From the NCBI RefSeq assembly GCF_018224955.1, contig NZ_JAGTUU010000005.1, positions 363,951-427,950 on the forward strand: a stretch of 64,000 bases of DNA, written 5' to 3'. The translations under genes were made by a program, and so were the position numbers. The DNA is from Thetidibacter halocola. GTDB taxonomy: Bacteria > Pseudomonadota > Alphaproteobacteria > Rhodobacterales > Rhodobacteraceae. This document shows, one piece after another, positions 10,368 through 19,010 of the stretch. The first letter of the stretch is position 1, and each line of letters opens with the position of its first letter. The notes under the pieces are model-generated. The model saw only the letters and a program-made list of their open reading frames with translations. It did no database searches and was not told the origin of the DNA.

Positions 10368-12235
10368 TGTGTCAACCTCAGTTCGGTCACGATGCGGCCG
10401 ATGCTGGAGAAGGTCTGGCTCAGCTCGTCGCCTTGCACGTCGTAGTAGTGCGAGTCGGAAGAGGCGCAGTCCTGCATGGCCTGAAGTCCGCGTGCCGGCG
10501 CCTCGACCCCGATCGCGTAAACCTGGATGCCTTCGTCACGGGCGACGCCGCAGATCCGCGACAACCGGTCGTCGGCCTGGTTGCCGTCGACGATGGCGCC
10601 ATAGGCGTAGTAGGCGTTGGTATAGTCGCTGTAGCTGGCGTAGCCATCATTGTAGGCTTGGCGGACATGCGTGTTGGCGTATGTCCGCATGTTCATCAGG
10701 CCGTAAAGATCCTGGTAGGCGATCTGCACCGGACCGGCATAGGTGCCAACCCCGGTCAGTGGCTCACCTTCGAGCAGCGCTTTCTTGTATTGGCCGAAGT
10801 TCATTCCCAGGATGGCAAGGACGGTCGACTTGAACGCCTGGAATGTGCTGCGACCCATGCCCTCTTCCGTCGTGCCGAAGGGATGCGCCCTGCCTGTGCC
10901 GGGAATGATCCGTTGCACGCCGGTCGTCGTGACCGGCACGGGTTGGTTCAGCGTGGCGTCGAACGGGCCAGAGCCATAGGCCGCGGTCCGTCCCATCGAC
11001 CGGCGATGCGGATAGTAGAACACGTCCTGGGTCGTCCCCGGCTTGTCCACCACGCGGATGGAATAGATGTAGTCGCGTGGGTCGGCGCTGCCGCGTGTGT
11101 CGACCCAGACCGGCGAGGCGGCGTGCTTGATCGTCGGCTTGAGATCGTATTGCGTGGTGTTCTGACCGTCGGTCATCACCACGAGATACTTGTTCGTATA
11201 CGGGTCGTCGAAGCGCGCGGGCAGATCGGCCGCATAGGGCGTGTCGATCAGGCCATCCGCGGCCATCTTCATGATCGCGGGATTGATCGCGGGGTCGAGC
11301 AGGGCAGAGCCCCATTTCACACCCAGGTCGATTGCCGTGTTGCCGCCGGCCTGAAAAGCGTCGATCCGGGCCTTCAGTGCCTCGGCGTCGGTGCTGTGGA
11401 TCATCAGCGCGGCCGTGTCACCGGTCGGGCACCAGGGCCGGTCGACCAGCCCGTTCGCGTTCAGCGGGTTGTTCAGGTCGAAATGCGAAAGCTGGGTCAG
11501 CGACCGGGTCGGGTCGATCGCGGTGGTCGAGAAGGTGTCATCCTCGAACAGGGCGCAATTGGAATAGTCGTGCAGACCCTCAAGGTTGAAATAGGGCGCC
11601 AGCGTCGTGCCGACGTTGACCGTCGCGTTGTAGGGCACGATCGACACCGAGACGCGACCGCTTTCGTCCCATTCGGGAAGGACGAGGTCGATGAAATCCT
11701 TGGCCGCGTCCTTGAGCTGCTGGATCTTGACGCCACTCATCGAGCCTGAGACGTCCAGCACCAGCGAGATCTCGGTCCGCGCGCGGGCGTTCTCGGCCGC
11801 TGCCAGACCGTCGGCTTGCAGCGTGTCGATCCCCAGCAGGCCGAGGAAGTTCGACGGCATCGTCTGGTGCCCCGCGGCATCGACGAACTTCGCACCGCGC
11901 GTTTCGGTGACGCTGACCTCTGTCAGGGCGTCCGACATGCCCATGGCGGCGAAATAGGAGTGCACAACCGCCTCGGGGCCCATCTCGTTGTCGAGATCAG
12001 CGGCGGCGAGCACGGCACGGTCGAGGGTGTTCTGCAACTTCGTGCGCTTGAGTTCGGCATGCATCATGTCGATGCCTATGCCGCCAAACACCATCATCAC
12101 CAGGGCACCGGCAAGTGCCAGGTAGGACATCGCACCATCCTGTTCGGACCAGAAACGGCCCAGCCATCCGCCCGTCGCGGAAAGGCGCAAGGGACCAAGC
12201 CCCACCTTTCCGATCAATTCCATGCGTTTCGACAT
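10364..12235 (-). CDS. TadG-like protein with von Willebrand factor A domain (left cassette)
   Basis: The 623-residue protein has an N-terminal membrane helix (about residues 38-58) within a Tad-like signal region, the LQNTLDRAVLAAADLD segment typical of TadG, and a large vWA domain with MIDAS motif DVSGSMS near residue 160 and the downstream VVMTDGQNTT. The vWA domain usually binds Mg and protein ligands. An AGGAAGG ribosome site precedes the ATG. It heads a leftward operon with two TadE-like genes and is paralogous to the gene at 14244. No tad/cpa secretion ATPase, platform protein or prepilin peptidase gene is in the window. Confidence 0.85.
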   Translation of the reverse strand: MSKRMELIGKVGLGPLRLSATGGWLGRFWSEQDGAMSYLALAGALVMMVFGGIGIDMMHAELKRTKLQNTLDRAVLAAADLDNEMGPEAVVHSYFAAMGMSDALTEVSVTETRGAKFVDAAGHQTMPSNFLGLLGIDTLQADGLAAAENARARTEISLVLDVSGSMSGVKIQQLKDAAKDFIDLVLPEWDESGRVSVSIVPYNATVNVGTTLAPYFNLEGLHDYSNCALFEDDTFSTTAIDPTRSLTQLSHFDLNNPLNANGLVDRPWCPTGDTAALMIHSTDAEALKARIDAFQAGGNTAIDLGVKWGSALLDPAINPAIMKMAADGLIDTPYAADLPARFDDPYTNKYLVVMTDGQNTTQYDLKPTIKHAASPVWVDTRGSADPRDYIYSIRVVDKPGTTQDVFYYPHRRSMGRTAAYGSGPFDATLNQPVPVTTTGVQRIIPGTGRAHPFGTTEEGMGRSTFQAFKSTVLAILGMNFGQYKKALLEGEPLTGVGTYAGPVQIAYQDLYGLMNMRTYANTHVRQAYNDGYASYSDYTNAYYAYGAIVDGNQADDRLSRICGVARDEGIQVYAIGVEAPARGLQAMQDCASSDSHYYDVQGDELSQTFSSIGRIVTELRLTQ

Positions 12236-12548
12236 TACAAACCTTCCTGCCCTTCGGGTGCGGCCACGGTGACCGCCTGGTCGACCTGAGGGGTGTGCAG
12301 ACAGAACCTTTTATGCGATTTCAAAATGGCGGAAATTGGGCGGTTTGAATCGTAATTTGCTTGAATTTTAATAATCTCGAATACAGTCCAATTCGATTTT
12401 ATTTTTTGTTTCACCGGCAAGAACAATACAGCGCTTAAAGACTCCGTTTTCGGGCGATTTTACGGCTCGACCTGCAATCTGGGGGTGCGCGCGGGGCGTA
12501 AGCCAGCCTATGCTGATCGAGCCGGACCGATCAGCAAAAGGAGCCGCC
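12236..12548. other. AT-rich divergent intergenic region, left cassette / gdhA
   Basis: About 313 nt separating the leftward vWA gene from gdhA. The middle part, roughly 12300-12430, is strikingly AT-rich for this genome (runs such as TTTTATTTTTTG and TTTTAATAATC) and probably holds the promoters of both genes. A clear AAGGAG site lies just before gdhA. No palindrome, RNA gene or coding potential was recognised. Confidence 0.6.
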
Positions 12549-13985
12549 ATGGCCCAGATTCCGACCAGCGAACCCTCGTTCCGGGATTCCGTCGACCTCA
12601 TGTTCAACCGCGCCGTCGCGCTGATGGACCTGCCACCGGGGCTGGAGGAGAAGATCCGCGTCTGCAACGCCACCTATACGGTGCGCTTCGGCGTTCGGTT
12701 GCGCGGCGGCATTCAGACCTTCACCGGCTACCGTTCGGTCCATTCCGAGCACATGGAGCCGGTCAAGGGCGGCATCCGCTATGCGCTCTCCGTCAACCAG
12801 GACGAGGTCGAGGCGCTGGCCGCGCTGATGACCTACAAATGCGCGCTGGTCGAGGCGCCCTTCGGCGGCGCCAAGGGCGGACTGTGCATCGATCCGCGCG
12901 CCTGGGACGAGCACGAACTGGAACTCATCACCCGCCGTTTCGCCTATGAACTGGTCAAGCGCGACTTGATCCACCCGGCGCAGAACGTGCCCGCCCCGGA
13001 CATGGGCACAAGCGAACGCGAGATGGCCTGGATCGCCGATCAATACGCGCGCATGCACACCAACGACATCAATGCCCGCGCCTGCGTGACGGGCAAGCCG
13101 CTGAACTACGGCGGGATCGCGGGCCGGGTCGAGGCGACGGGCCGTGGCGTGCAATTCGCCTTGCGCGCCTTCTTCCGCCACCCCGAGGACGTGGCGCAGG
13201 CCGGTCTTGTCGGCGGGCTGGAGGGGAAACGCGTTATCGTTCAGGGGCTTGGCAATGTCGGTTACCACGCCGCACGGTTTCTGCGCGACGATGACGGCTG
13301 CATCGTCACCGGCATCGTCGAACGGGACGGCGCGCTGTTCAAGGCCAGTGGGTTGGATGTCGACGCGGTGCGCGACTGGCTGGTGAAGCATGGCGGGGTC
13401 GCGGGATTCCCGGATGCGCGCCACAGCGCCGAGGGCGCCGCGGTGCTGGAGGAAGACTGTGACATCCTCATTCCAGCGGCACTCGAGGGAGTCATCAACC
13501 TGTCCAACGCACATGCCCTCAAGGCGCCGCTGATCATCGAGGCGGCCAACGGCCCGATCACCGCGGCCGCCGACGATGTCCTGCGCGGTCGCGGCACCGT
13601 CATCATACCCGACCTCTATGCCAATGCCGGCGGGGTGACCGTATCCTACTTCGAATGGGTCAAGAACCTTGGCCACATCCGCTTTGGCCGGATGCAGCGC
13701 CGCCAGGAGGAGGCGCGCCATCAGCTGGTCATCGACGAGCTCGAACGGTTGTCGGCAGATACCGGAATCGGCTGGACGCTGTCCCCGGACTTCAAGCAGA
13801 AATACCTGCGCGGCGCGGACGAGCTGGAGCTGGTGCGCTCTGGGCTCGACGACACGATGCGTGGCGCCTACGACGCAATGCGCCAGGTCTGGCATGGCCG
13901 CGACGACGTCACCGACCTGCGCACCGCGGCCTACCTGGTGGCGATCGGCAAGGTCGCGGCCAGCTACCGGTCGAAGGGGCTCTGA
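12549..13985 (+). CDS. gdhA: Glu/Leu/Phe/Val dehydrogenase family protein (glutamate dehydrogenase)
   Basis: Reversible NAD(P)-linked oxidative deamination of glutamate to 2-oxoglutarate and ammonia. The 478-residue protein has the dimerisation/substrate domain with VKGGIRYAL and the catalytic-lysine motif PFGGAKGGLCID, then a Rossmann domain with VQGLGNVGYHAARF near residue 235, followed by IPAALEGVI and EAANGPIT. AAGGAG precedes the ATG at 12549; an earlier in-frame ATG at 12510 lacks a good site. It stands alone between two divergent TadG/TadE cassettes. Coenzyme preference cannot be assigned by eye. Confidence 0.92.
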   Translation: MAQIPTSEPSFRDSVDLMFNRAVALMDLPPGLEEKIRVCNATYTVRFGVRLRGGIQTFTGYRSVHSEHMEPVKGGIRYALSVNQDEVEALAALMTYKCALVEAPFGGAKGGLCIDPRAWDEHELELITRRFAYELVKRDLIHPAQNVPAPDMGTSEREMAWIADQYARMHTNDINARACVTGKPLNYGGIAGRVEATGRGVQFALRAFFRHPEDVAQAGLVGGLEGKRVIVQGLGNVGYHAARFLRDDDGCIVTGIVERDGALFKASGLDVDAVRDWLVKHGGVAGFPDARHSAEGAAVLEEDCDILIPAALEGVINLSNAHALKAPLIIEAANGPITAAADDVLRGRGTVIIPDLYANAGGVTVSYFEWVKNLGHIRFGRMQRRQEEARHQLVIDELERLSADTGIGWTLSPDFKQKYLRGADELELVRSGLDDTMRGAYDAMRQVWHGRDDVTDLRTAAYLVAIGKVAASYRSKGL

Positions 13986-14243
13986 CCCCCGCCGCCGCGC
14001 AGTCTTGTCCCTTGCGAATCGCCTATTCCGGGCGCCCCGGGAAAAAAGGACGCTCCAAACGACTTCGCCGGAAATGCCCCATTTCGGTCGGACGCACCAT
14101 TTCGTTTTCATATAAATAAACTGAAATCTGAGGCGTTGAACTTTTTCTTGCCACAATTCGATACCGATTCCTGCCCAATCGTAAATTTATCCATTTGTTA
14201 ACTTCCGGCGTTTCGGCACGGAAATTTGCAAGGAGAAAAGATC
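13986..14243. other. Intergenic region upstream of right cassette
   Basis: 258 nt without a recognisable gene. The second half (about 14090-14225) is AT-rich, like the region before the left cassette, and probably carries the promoter of the TadG-like gene; AAGGAG at 14230-14235 is its ribosome site. A short GC hairpin near 14029 has A residues, not T, after it on the plus strand, so it is not called a terminator. Confidence 0.55.
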
Positions 14244-16169
14244 ATGCGAACGCAACGCGGGGGCGCGTCGACTTTCCTCGGATCGGAAGAGGGCAACATG
14301 ACGGTGTTTTCCGTCTTCATGACGGTCCTGATTCTGATGATAACCGGGGCGGCCGTCGACATCATGCGGTTCGAGGCAGTACGCGCCGAGATGCAGTCCA
14401 CCATGGACCGCGCGGTGCTTGCCGCCGCGGACCTCGACCAGCAGCAGGACCCTGTGGATGTGGTCAACGACTACATGAACAAGGCGGGTCTGGCCGGCGT
14501 CATGTCCGGTGTTCACGTGGAAGAAAGCGCCACCGCCCGGACGGTCACCGCCTGGGGTGACGGGGTGCTCGACACCATCTTCCTCGGCATGTCGGGTTTC
14601 GACACGCTGACCGCCCCGGCGCTGTCCTCGGCCGAGGAGCGGATCTCGAACGTCGAGATCTCGATGGTTCTCGATATCTCGGGATCGATGCGCTTCAACG
14701 ACCGCATCAACAAGATGAAGCCTGCCGCGCAGGCCTTTGTCGACAAGGTGATGGACGAGGATTCGAACGGCGTGACCACGTTGAACCTCGTGCCGTTCGC
14801 CGGCCACGTGAACCCCGGCAACACGCTCTTCAACTACTTCCGCGGCGAACGCCCGAAGATCAAGAAAGAGAACAACGGCTGGGGCAACGGCGACCAGGAC
14901 GCGCCCGGCAACTCGCTGTGCAACAACAATGCAGAGAACGCCTACGAAGGGTCGCAGGATCCGTCCTGCCTCGCCGAAGGCGGCGTGTTCGATCCCGGCA
15001 AAGGCCATTTCATGCCTTGGCCGCAGGCCATCTCGAACGTGGTCTACTACTTCGACACCGATGGTGATGGCGTCTACGACCGCGCCCACAAGGTGGAAGG
15101 CTTCCCGGAAAGCGCATCGCGCGACGCGGACGACTTCTTCAAGGGCACGGTTGCGTTCCTGATCGCCAACAACTCCGAACTCACCGGACCGGAAACCTTC
15201 CTTGGCGCGTCGATCAAGGGTGGAAACACCAAGACGCAGTACTTCCAGGTGAAAGGCAACGAGAACGGCGACAACAACGACCTCGGCCCGACCAAGAACC
15301 AGGGCAAGATCCCCGGCAAGACCTACAGCTATGGCAGCATCGATTTCGTGACCTGGGAAGCGAACTACGTCTCGCCCAACGCCGAACTCGCGCAACAGAT
15401 CGCTGCCGAACAGGACGCTGGCATGCCGCCGGGCCAGTCTGCCAAGCAAAACATCAACATGCCAGGATCGTGCGTCGAGATCTATTCGGCGGAATTCTCG
15501 AACACCAACATGCCGACATCCAGCGACTATGTCCCCCACTTCATGTACTGGCCCATCGCCGCGGACGTGATGGACTGGGGCTGGTGCCCGGACGAGGACA
15601 CGGCGATCCAGTACTACTCGGATGACAAGGAGGCGCTGAAGCAGTTCATTGGCGGCATGCGGATGCACGATGGCACCGGCCTGCACTACGCGATGAAATA
15701 CGCCCTCTCGCTTCTGGATCCCAGCACCTCGGACGCGGTCAGCTATCTGATCGAGAGTGGACTGGTCGCCCCGCGTTTCCAGGGCCGACCGATCGCCTGG
15801 AACGACCCCGAGACCGAAAAGTTCATCGTTCTCATGACCGACGGCCAGACGACCGAACAGGTTCGCCCCCAGGATCCGCGCGCCGCGATCAACGGCACGG
15901 TGGAACTGCAGAACCAGGGCAGCAGCAGCTGGCAGACCTTCTCGACCCAGTCCAACAACGTCGGCCAGTTGATGCAGCAATGCGACCTCGCGAAATCCCT
16001 GGGCGTGACGGTGTTCACCATCGCCTATGAAACCAACCAGGCTGCCGCCGACGACATGCGCGAATGCGCCTCGTCTGAAAGCCACTTCTTCCACGTCACC
16101 GGCGACGAGATCTATGACGCCTTCGACATCGTGGCACGGCAGATCAACAACCTGAGGCTGATCCAATGA
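14244..16169 (+). CDS. TadG-like protein with von Willebrand factor A domain (right cassette)
   Basis: The 641-residue paralogue of the gene at 10364. It has a membrane helix near residues 18-38, the MQSTMDRAVLAAADLDQ segment, MIDAS motif DISGSMR near residue 150 and VLMTDGQTTEQ further on. Between these lies a large variable insert with Asn/Asp-rich stretches, including DTDGDGVYDRAHK (about residues 272-284), which looks like a Ca-binding EF-type loop. Overlaps the next gene by 4 nt. The N-terminus and MIDAS region align well with the left paralogue, the middle does not. Envelope or surface role inferred. Confidence 0.85.
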   Translation: MRTQRGGASTFLGSEEGNMTVFSVFMTVLILMITGAAVDIMRFEAVRAEMQSTMDRAVLAAADLDQQQDPVDVVNDYMNKAGLAGVMSGVHVEESATARTVTAWGDGVLDTIFLGMSGFDTLTAPALSSAEERISNVEISMVLDISGSMRFNDRINKMKPAAQAFVDKVMDEDSNGVTTLNLVPFAGHVNPGNTLFNYFRGERPKIKKENNGWGNGDQDAPGNSLCNNNAENAYEGSQDPSCLAEGGVFDPGKGHFMPWPQAISNVVYYFDTDGDGVYDRAHKVEGFPESASRDADDFFKGTVAFLIANNSELTGPETFLGASIKGGNTKTQYFQVKGNENGDNNDLGPTKNQGKIPGKTYSYGSIDFVTWEANYVSPNAELAQQIAAEQDAGMPPGQSAKQNINMPGSCVEIYSAEFSNTNMPTSSDYVPHFMYWPIAADVMDWGWCPDEDTAIQYYSDDKEALKQFIGGMRMHDGTGLHYAMKYALSLLDPSTSDAVSYLIESGLVAPRFQGRPIAWNDPETEKFIVLMTDGQTTEQVRPQDPRAAINGTVELQNQGSSSWQTFSTQSNNVGQLMQQCDLAKSLGVTVFTIAYETNQAAADDMRECASSESHFFHVTGDEIYDAFDIVARQINNLRLIQ

Positions 16170-16711
16170 CCGGTATCCTGACCCAGTCCCACCGCTTCCT
16201 GCGCCGCTTTCGCAAGCAGGAGGATGGCTCCTCCACCATCGAATTCGCGCTCTACTTCACCGTGTTCATGATGGTCCTCGCCGCCGGCGTCGAGATCGCC
16301 TACCTCAACCTCCGGCACGCGATGCTGGAACGCGGGGTCGATCTGGTGGCGCGGGAAATCCGGCTCAACACCGGGCACATCCCCAGCTACACCGAGGTGC
16401 GCAACGAGATCTGCCAGTTCGCGACGGTTCTCGACGAGTGCGAAGCGAACCTGCGGCTCGAGATGGTGCAGGTCGACCCGCGCGAGTTCGCCGGTCTGCC
16501 GACACCGACGGACTGCCAGAACGCCGCCCAGGATCCGCGCCCGGTCCGCAACTTCGTGCCCGGTCAGGACAACGACCTGATGCTGATCCGCGCCTGCCTG
16601 AAGTTCAAGCCGATGATCCCCACGACTTCTCTTGGGGCCCAGTTCAACGTCGACCAAGACGGGTATGCCCAGCTTCTGGTGACATCCGCCTTTGTCCAGG
16701 AACCGAGGTAA
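16166..16711 (+). CDS. TadE-like protein (first TadE of right cassette)
   Basis: The 181-residue protein has basic LRRFRKQEDGSSTIEFALYF, with the TadE glutamate at the head of one membrane helix (about residues 24-46), then an extracytoplasmic domain with four cysteines whose spacing resembles the left paralogue at 9834. Start overlaps the vWA stop, end is 4 nt before the next start. Same gene order as the left cassette. Confidence 0.83.
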   Translation: MTGILTQSHRFLRRFRKQEDGSSTIEFALYFTVFMMVLAAGVEIAYLNLRHAMLERGVDLVAREIRLNTGHIPSYTEVRNEICQFATVLDECEANLRLEMVQVDPREFAGLPTPTDCQNAAQDPRPVRNFVPGQDNDLMLIRACLKFKPMIPTTSLGAQFNVDQDGYAQLLVTSAFVQEPR

Positions 16712-16715
16712 GACC

Positions 16716-17279
16716 ATGTTCGCCAAGTTTTCCAACCTCCTGCGGCGTTTCCGCCGCGACCAGTCCGGCAACGTGACGATCGAGACGGTCATCTGGGTGC
16801 CGCTGCTGATCCTGATACTGGGAGCGACCTTTTCCTTCTACGAGGCGTTCCGGCAGAAAAGCCTGAACACCAAGGCCGCCTTCACCATCTCGGACGCGCT
16901 GTCGCGGGAAACCGATCCGATCGATGACGAGTACCTAGATGGCATGCTGTCGCTGCTCGAATTCCTGACCGACTCCAGCGGCCCTTACAGCATGCGCGTC
17001 ACGATGGTGCGCTTCAGCGACGACGACGGCTACCTGATCGACTGGACCCAGGCGCGCGGCGGCTTCGACACGCTTGACGATGCGACGCTGGCCTCGATGG
17101 AAGAGAACCTGCCCAAGCTGCTGAACAACGAAAGCGTCATCGTCGTCGAGACGCAGACGGAATACACGCCGACCTTCGAGGTCGAGTCGCTGCAGCCGCA
17201 GAACTTCTACAACTTCGTCTTCACCCGCCCGCGTTTCGCGCCCAAGCTGGTGTGGAAGGAAAGCACGCCCGCGGCATAA
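16716..17279 (+). CDS. TadE-like protein (second TadE of right cassette)
   Basis: The 187-residue paralogue of the gene at 9157: LRRFRRDQSGNVTIETVIWV with a membrane helix (about residues 18-40), then FRQKSLNTKAAFTISDALSR and a periplasmic domain ending FVFTRPRFAPKL, equivalent to FSFTRPRYTPQV in the left copy. It lacks the left copy's cysteine-containing tail. A GAGG site precedes the ATG at 16716. Last gene of the cassette; a strong terminator follows. Confidence 0.82.
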   Translation: MFAKFSNLLRRFRRDQSGNVTIETVIWVPLLILILGATFSFYEAFRQKSLNTKAAFTISDALSRETDPIDDEYLDGMLSLLEFLTDSSGPYSMRVTMVRFSDDDGYLIDWTQARGGFDTLDDATLASMEENLPKLLNNESVIVVETQTEYTPTFEVESLQPQNFYNFVFTRPRFAPKLVWKESTPAA

Positions 17280-17341
17280 GTCGCGCCTGCGACAGGTTCT
17301 GTCGAAAAACGGCGACCCGGACCCGTCCGGCGCCTGCTACC

Positions 17342-17380
17342 AAACCCGGGGGCGGTCCTGCCGCTCCCGGGTTTCGTTTT
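17342..17380 (+). terminator. Rho-independent terminator after right TadG/TadE cassette
   Basis: Long stem with outer arms AAACCCGGG / CCCGGGTTT and inner GCGG/CCGC pairs around TCCT, followed by CGTTTT. It separates the cassette from the sarcosine oxidase operon. Confidence 0.82.
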
Positions 17381-17391
17381 GCGGGGACGGC

Positions 17392-18645
17392 ATGGGATTC
17401 TCAGGCTGGCGCATCCTGCGCGAGGGGCTGACCGGCAATCGCGGCTGGCGGCCCCATTGGCGTGACCCGGCACCGAAATCCTCTTATGATACGGTCATCA
17501 TCGGCGGCGGCGGACATGGCCTGGCCACGGCCTATTACCTGGCCAGGGAACACGGCCTGACCGATGTCGCCGTGCTAGAAAAGGGCTATCTCGGCGGCGG
17601 CAACGTCGGGCGCAACACCACCATCGTGCGCGCCAACTACAACCTGCCCGGCAATTCCGAGTTCTACTCGCATTCCCTGAAGCTGTGGGAAGGGTTGGAG
17701 CAGGACCTGAACTTCAACGCGATGATGAGCCAGCGCGGCGTGCTGAACCTGTTCCACTCGGACGGCCAGCGCGACTATGCGGCGCGGCGCGGCAATTCGA
17801 TGATCAACCAGGGCGACGACGCGGTTCTGCTCGACCGCGAGGGCGTGCGCCGGATGGTGCCCTACCTGGATTTCGACCAGGGCCGCTTTCCGATCTACGG
17901 CGGGCTGTTCCACCCGCGTGGGGGCACGGCGCGGCACGATGCGGTGGCCTGGGGCTATGCGCGCGGCGCGGATCGTCGGGGCGTCGACCTGATCCAGAAC
18001 TGTGCGGTGACGGGGATCGACATCGAGGGCGGGCGCGTCACCGGCGTGCAGACCACGCGCGGCGCGATCCGCGCAAGGCGCGTGGGCATCGTCGTCGCCG
18101 GACGGTCAAGCCAGGTCGCGGCGATGGCCGGGATGCGCCTGCCGATCGAGAGTCACATCCTCCAGGCCTTTGTCACCGAGGGGCTCAAGCCGGTGATCGA
18201 CCATGTCGTGACCTTCGGCATGGGGCATTTCTACATCAGCCAGTCCGACAAGGGCGGGCTGGTCTTTGGCGGCGACCTGGATTTTCACGCCTCCTATGCC
18301 GCTCGCGGCAACCTGCCCATGGCCGAGCACGTGATGGAGGCGGCGATGACCCTGATGCCTGTGATCGGCAAGGCGCGGGTGCTGCGATCCTGGGGCGGGA
18401 TCATGGACATGTCGCCCGATGGCTCGCCCATCATCGACCGGACGGAAGTCGAGGGGCTCTATTTGAATTGCGGCTGGTGTTACGGCGGGTTCAAGGCCGT
18501 GCCGGGATCGGGCTTTTCCTTTGCCCACCTGATCGCGACGGGGCGTCCGCATGAACCGGCGGCGCGGTTCAGGCTGGACAGGTTCGCAACCGGGCGCGGC
18601 TTGATGGACGAGGAGGGCACCGGTGCGCAGCACAATCTGCACTGA
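17392..18645 (+). CDS. soxB: Sarcosine oxidase subunit beta (heterotetrameric)
   Basis: Catalytic flavin subunit that oxidises sarcosine to glycine with transfer of a one-carbon unit to tetrahydrofolate and formation of peroxide. The 417-residue protein has the FAD motif VIIGGGGHGLATAYYLA near residues 34-50, GRNTTIVRANY, and TARHDAVAWGYAR, where His182 is the candidate covalent FMN attachment residue. First gene of soxB-D-A-G. The symbol is shared with, but unrelated to, the sulfur-oxidation soxB at 44592. Confidence 0.95.
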   Translation: MGFSGWRILREGLTGNRGWRPHWRDPAPKSSYDTVIIGGGGHGLATAYYLAREHGLTDVAVLEKGYLGGGNVGRNTTIVRANYNLPGNSEFYSHSLKLWEGLEQDLNFNAMMSQRGVLNLFHSDGQRDYAARRGNSMINQGDDAVLLDREGVRRMVPYLDFDQGRFPIYGGLFHPRGGTARHDAVAWGYARGADRRGVDLIQNCAVTGIDIEGGRVTGVQTTRGAIRARRVGIVVAGRSSQVAAMAGMRLPIESHILQAFVTEGLKPVIDHVVTFGMGHFYISQSDKGGLVFGGDLDFHASYAARGNLPMAEHVMEAAMTLMPVIGKARVLRSWGGIMDMSPDGSPIIDRTEVEGLYLNCGWCYGGFKAVPGSGFSFAHLIATGRPHEPAARFRLDRFATGRGLMDEEGTGAQHNLH

Positions 18646-18668
18646 GCCGCCCGTGGCACGGGTCGCCA

Positions 18669-18702
18669 GCGGGGGCCAGCCCCCGCACCCCCGGAGTATT
18701 TG
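18669..18702. repeat. Intergenic hairpin element with CCCCCGGAGTATTTG tail
   Basis: Perfect 8-bp stem GCGGGGGC/GCCCCCGC followed by CCCCCGGAGTATTTG. A related unit (G5 stem then CCCCCGGAGTTTG) occurs at 22866-22913. From memory, similar elements are common between Rhodobacteraceae genes; copy number here was judged by eye only. Confidence 0.55.
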
Positions 18703-18743
18703 GAACAAGAAGAAGGGCAGGATCAGCCTGGCGGGAGGGTGTC

Positions 18744-19010
18744 TTGAGGATTGACTGCCCGCTCTGCGGGGCGCGCGATCGGCGCGAGTTTTCCGTGCTT
18801 GGCGATGCCGCGATGGCGGTTCGGCCCGAGGTTGGCGCGGATACGCAGACCTGGTCGGACTGGCTGCATCTGCGCGACAACACGGCCGGGCGGTTGCGCG
18901 AGCTGTGGTATCATGAGGGCGGCTGCGCCGCCTGGCTGGTGGTGGAGCGCGACACGGTGAGCCACGCGGTCCACGGCGTGTCGCTGGTCGGGGCGTCGGA
19001 TGCGGATTGA
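18744..19010 (+). CDS. soxD: Sarcosine oxidase subunit delta
   Basis: The 88-residue zinc-binding subunit of heterotetrameric sarcosine oxidase. Zn ligands are visible as CPLC (Cys5, Cys8) and the HEGGC motif (His and Cys near residues 57-61). Initiation is at TTG with GGGAGGG upstream; no better ATG exists. Its last codons overlap the ATG of the alpha subunit by 11 nt. Not related to the SoxD cytochrome at 47579. Confidence 0.92.
   Translation: MRIDCPLCGARDRREFSVLGDAAMAVRPEVGADTQTWSDWLHLRDNTAGRLRELWYHEGGCAAWLVVERDTVSHAVHGVSLVGASDAD

Noticed and set aside
14029..14048. Hairpin after gdhA as a terminator
   Set aside because: A residues follow it on the plus strand; the T-run would precede, not follow, the stem on the minus strand.
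14187..16166. Long open frame antisense to the right vWA gene
   Set aside because: The plus strand has TadG and vWA motifs, ribosome site and operon overlap; the antisense frame has none.
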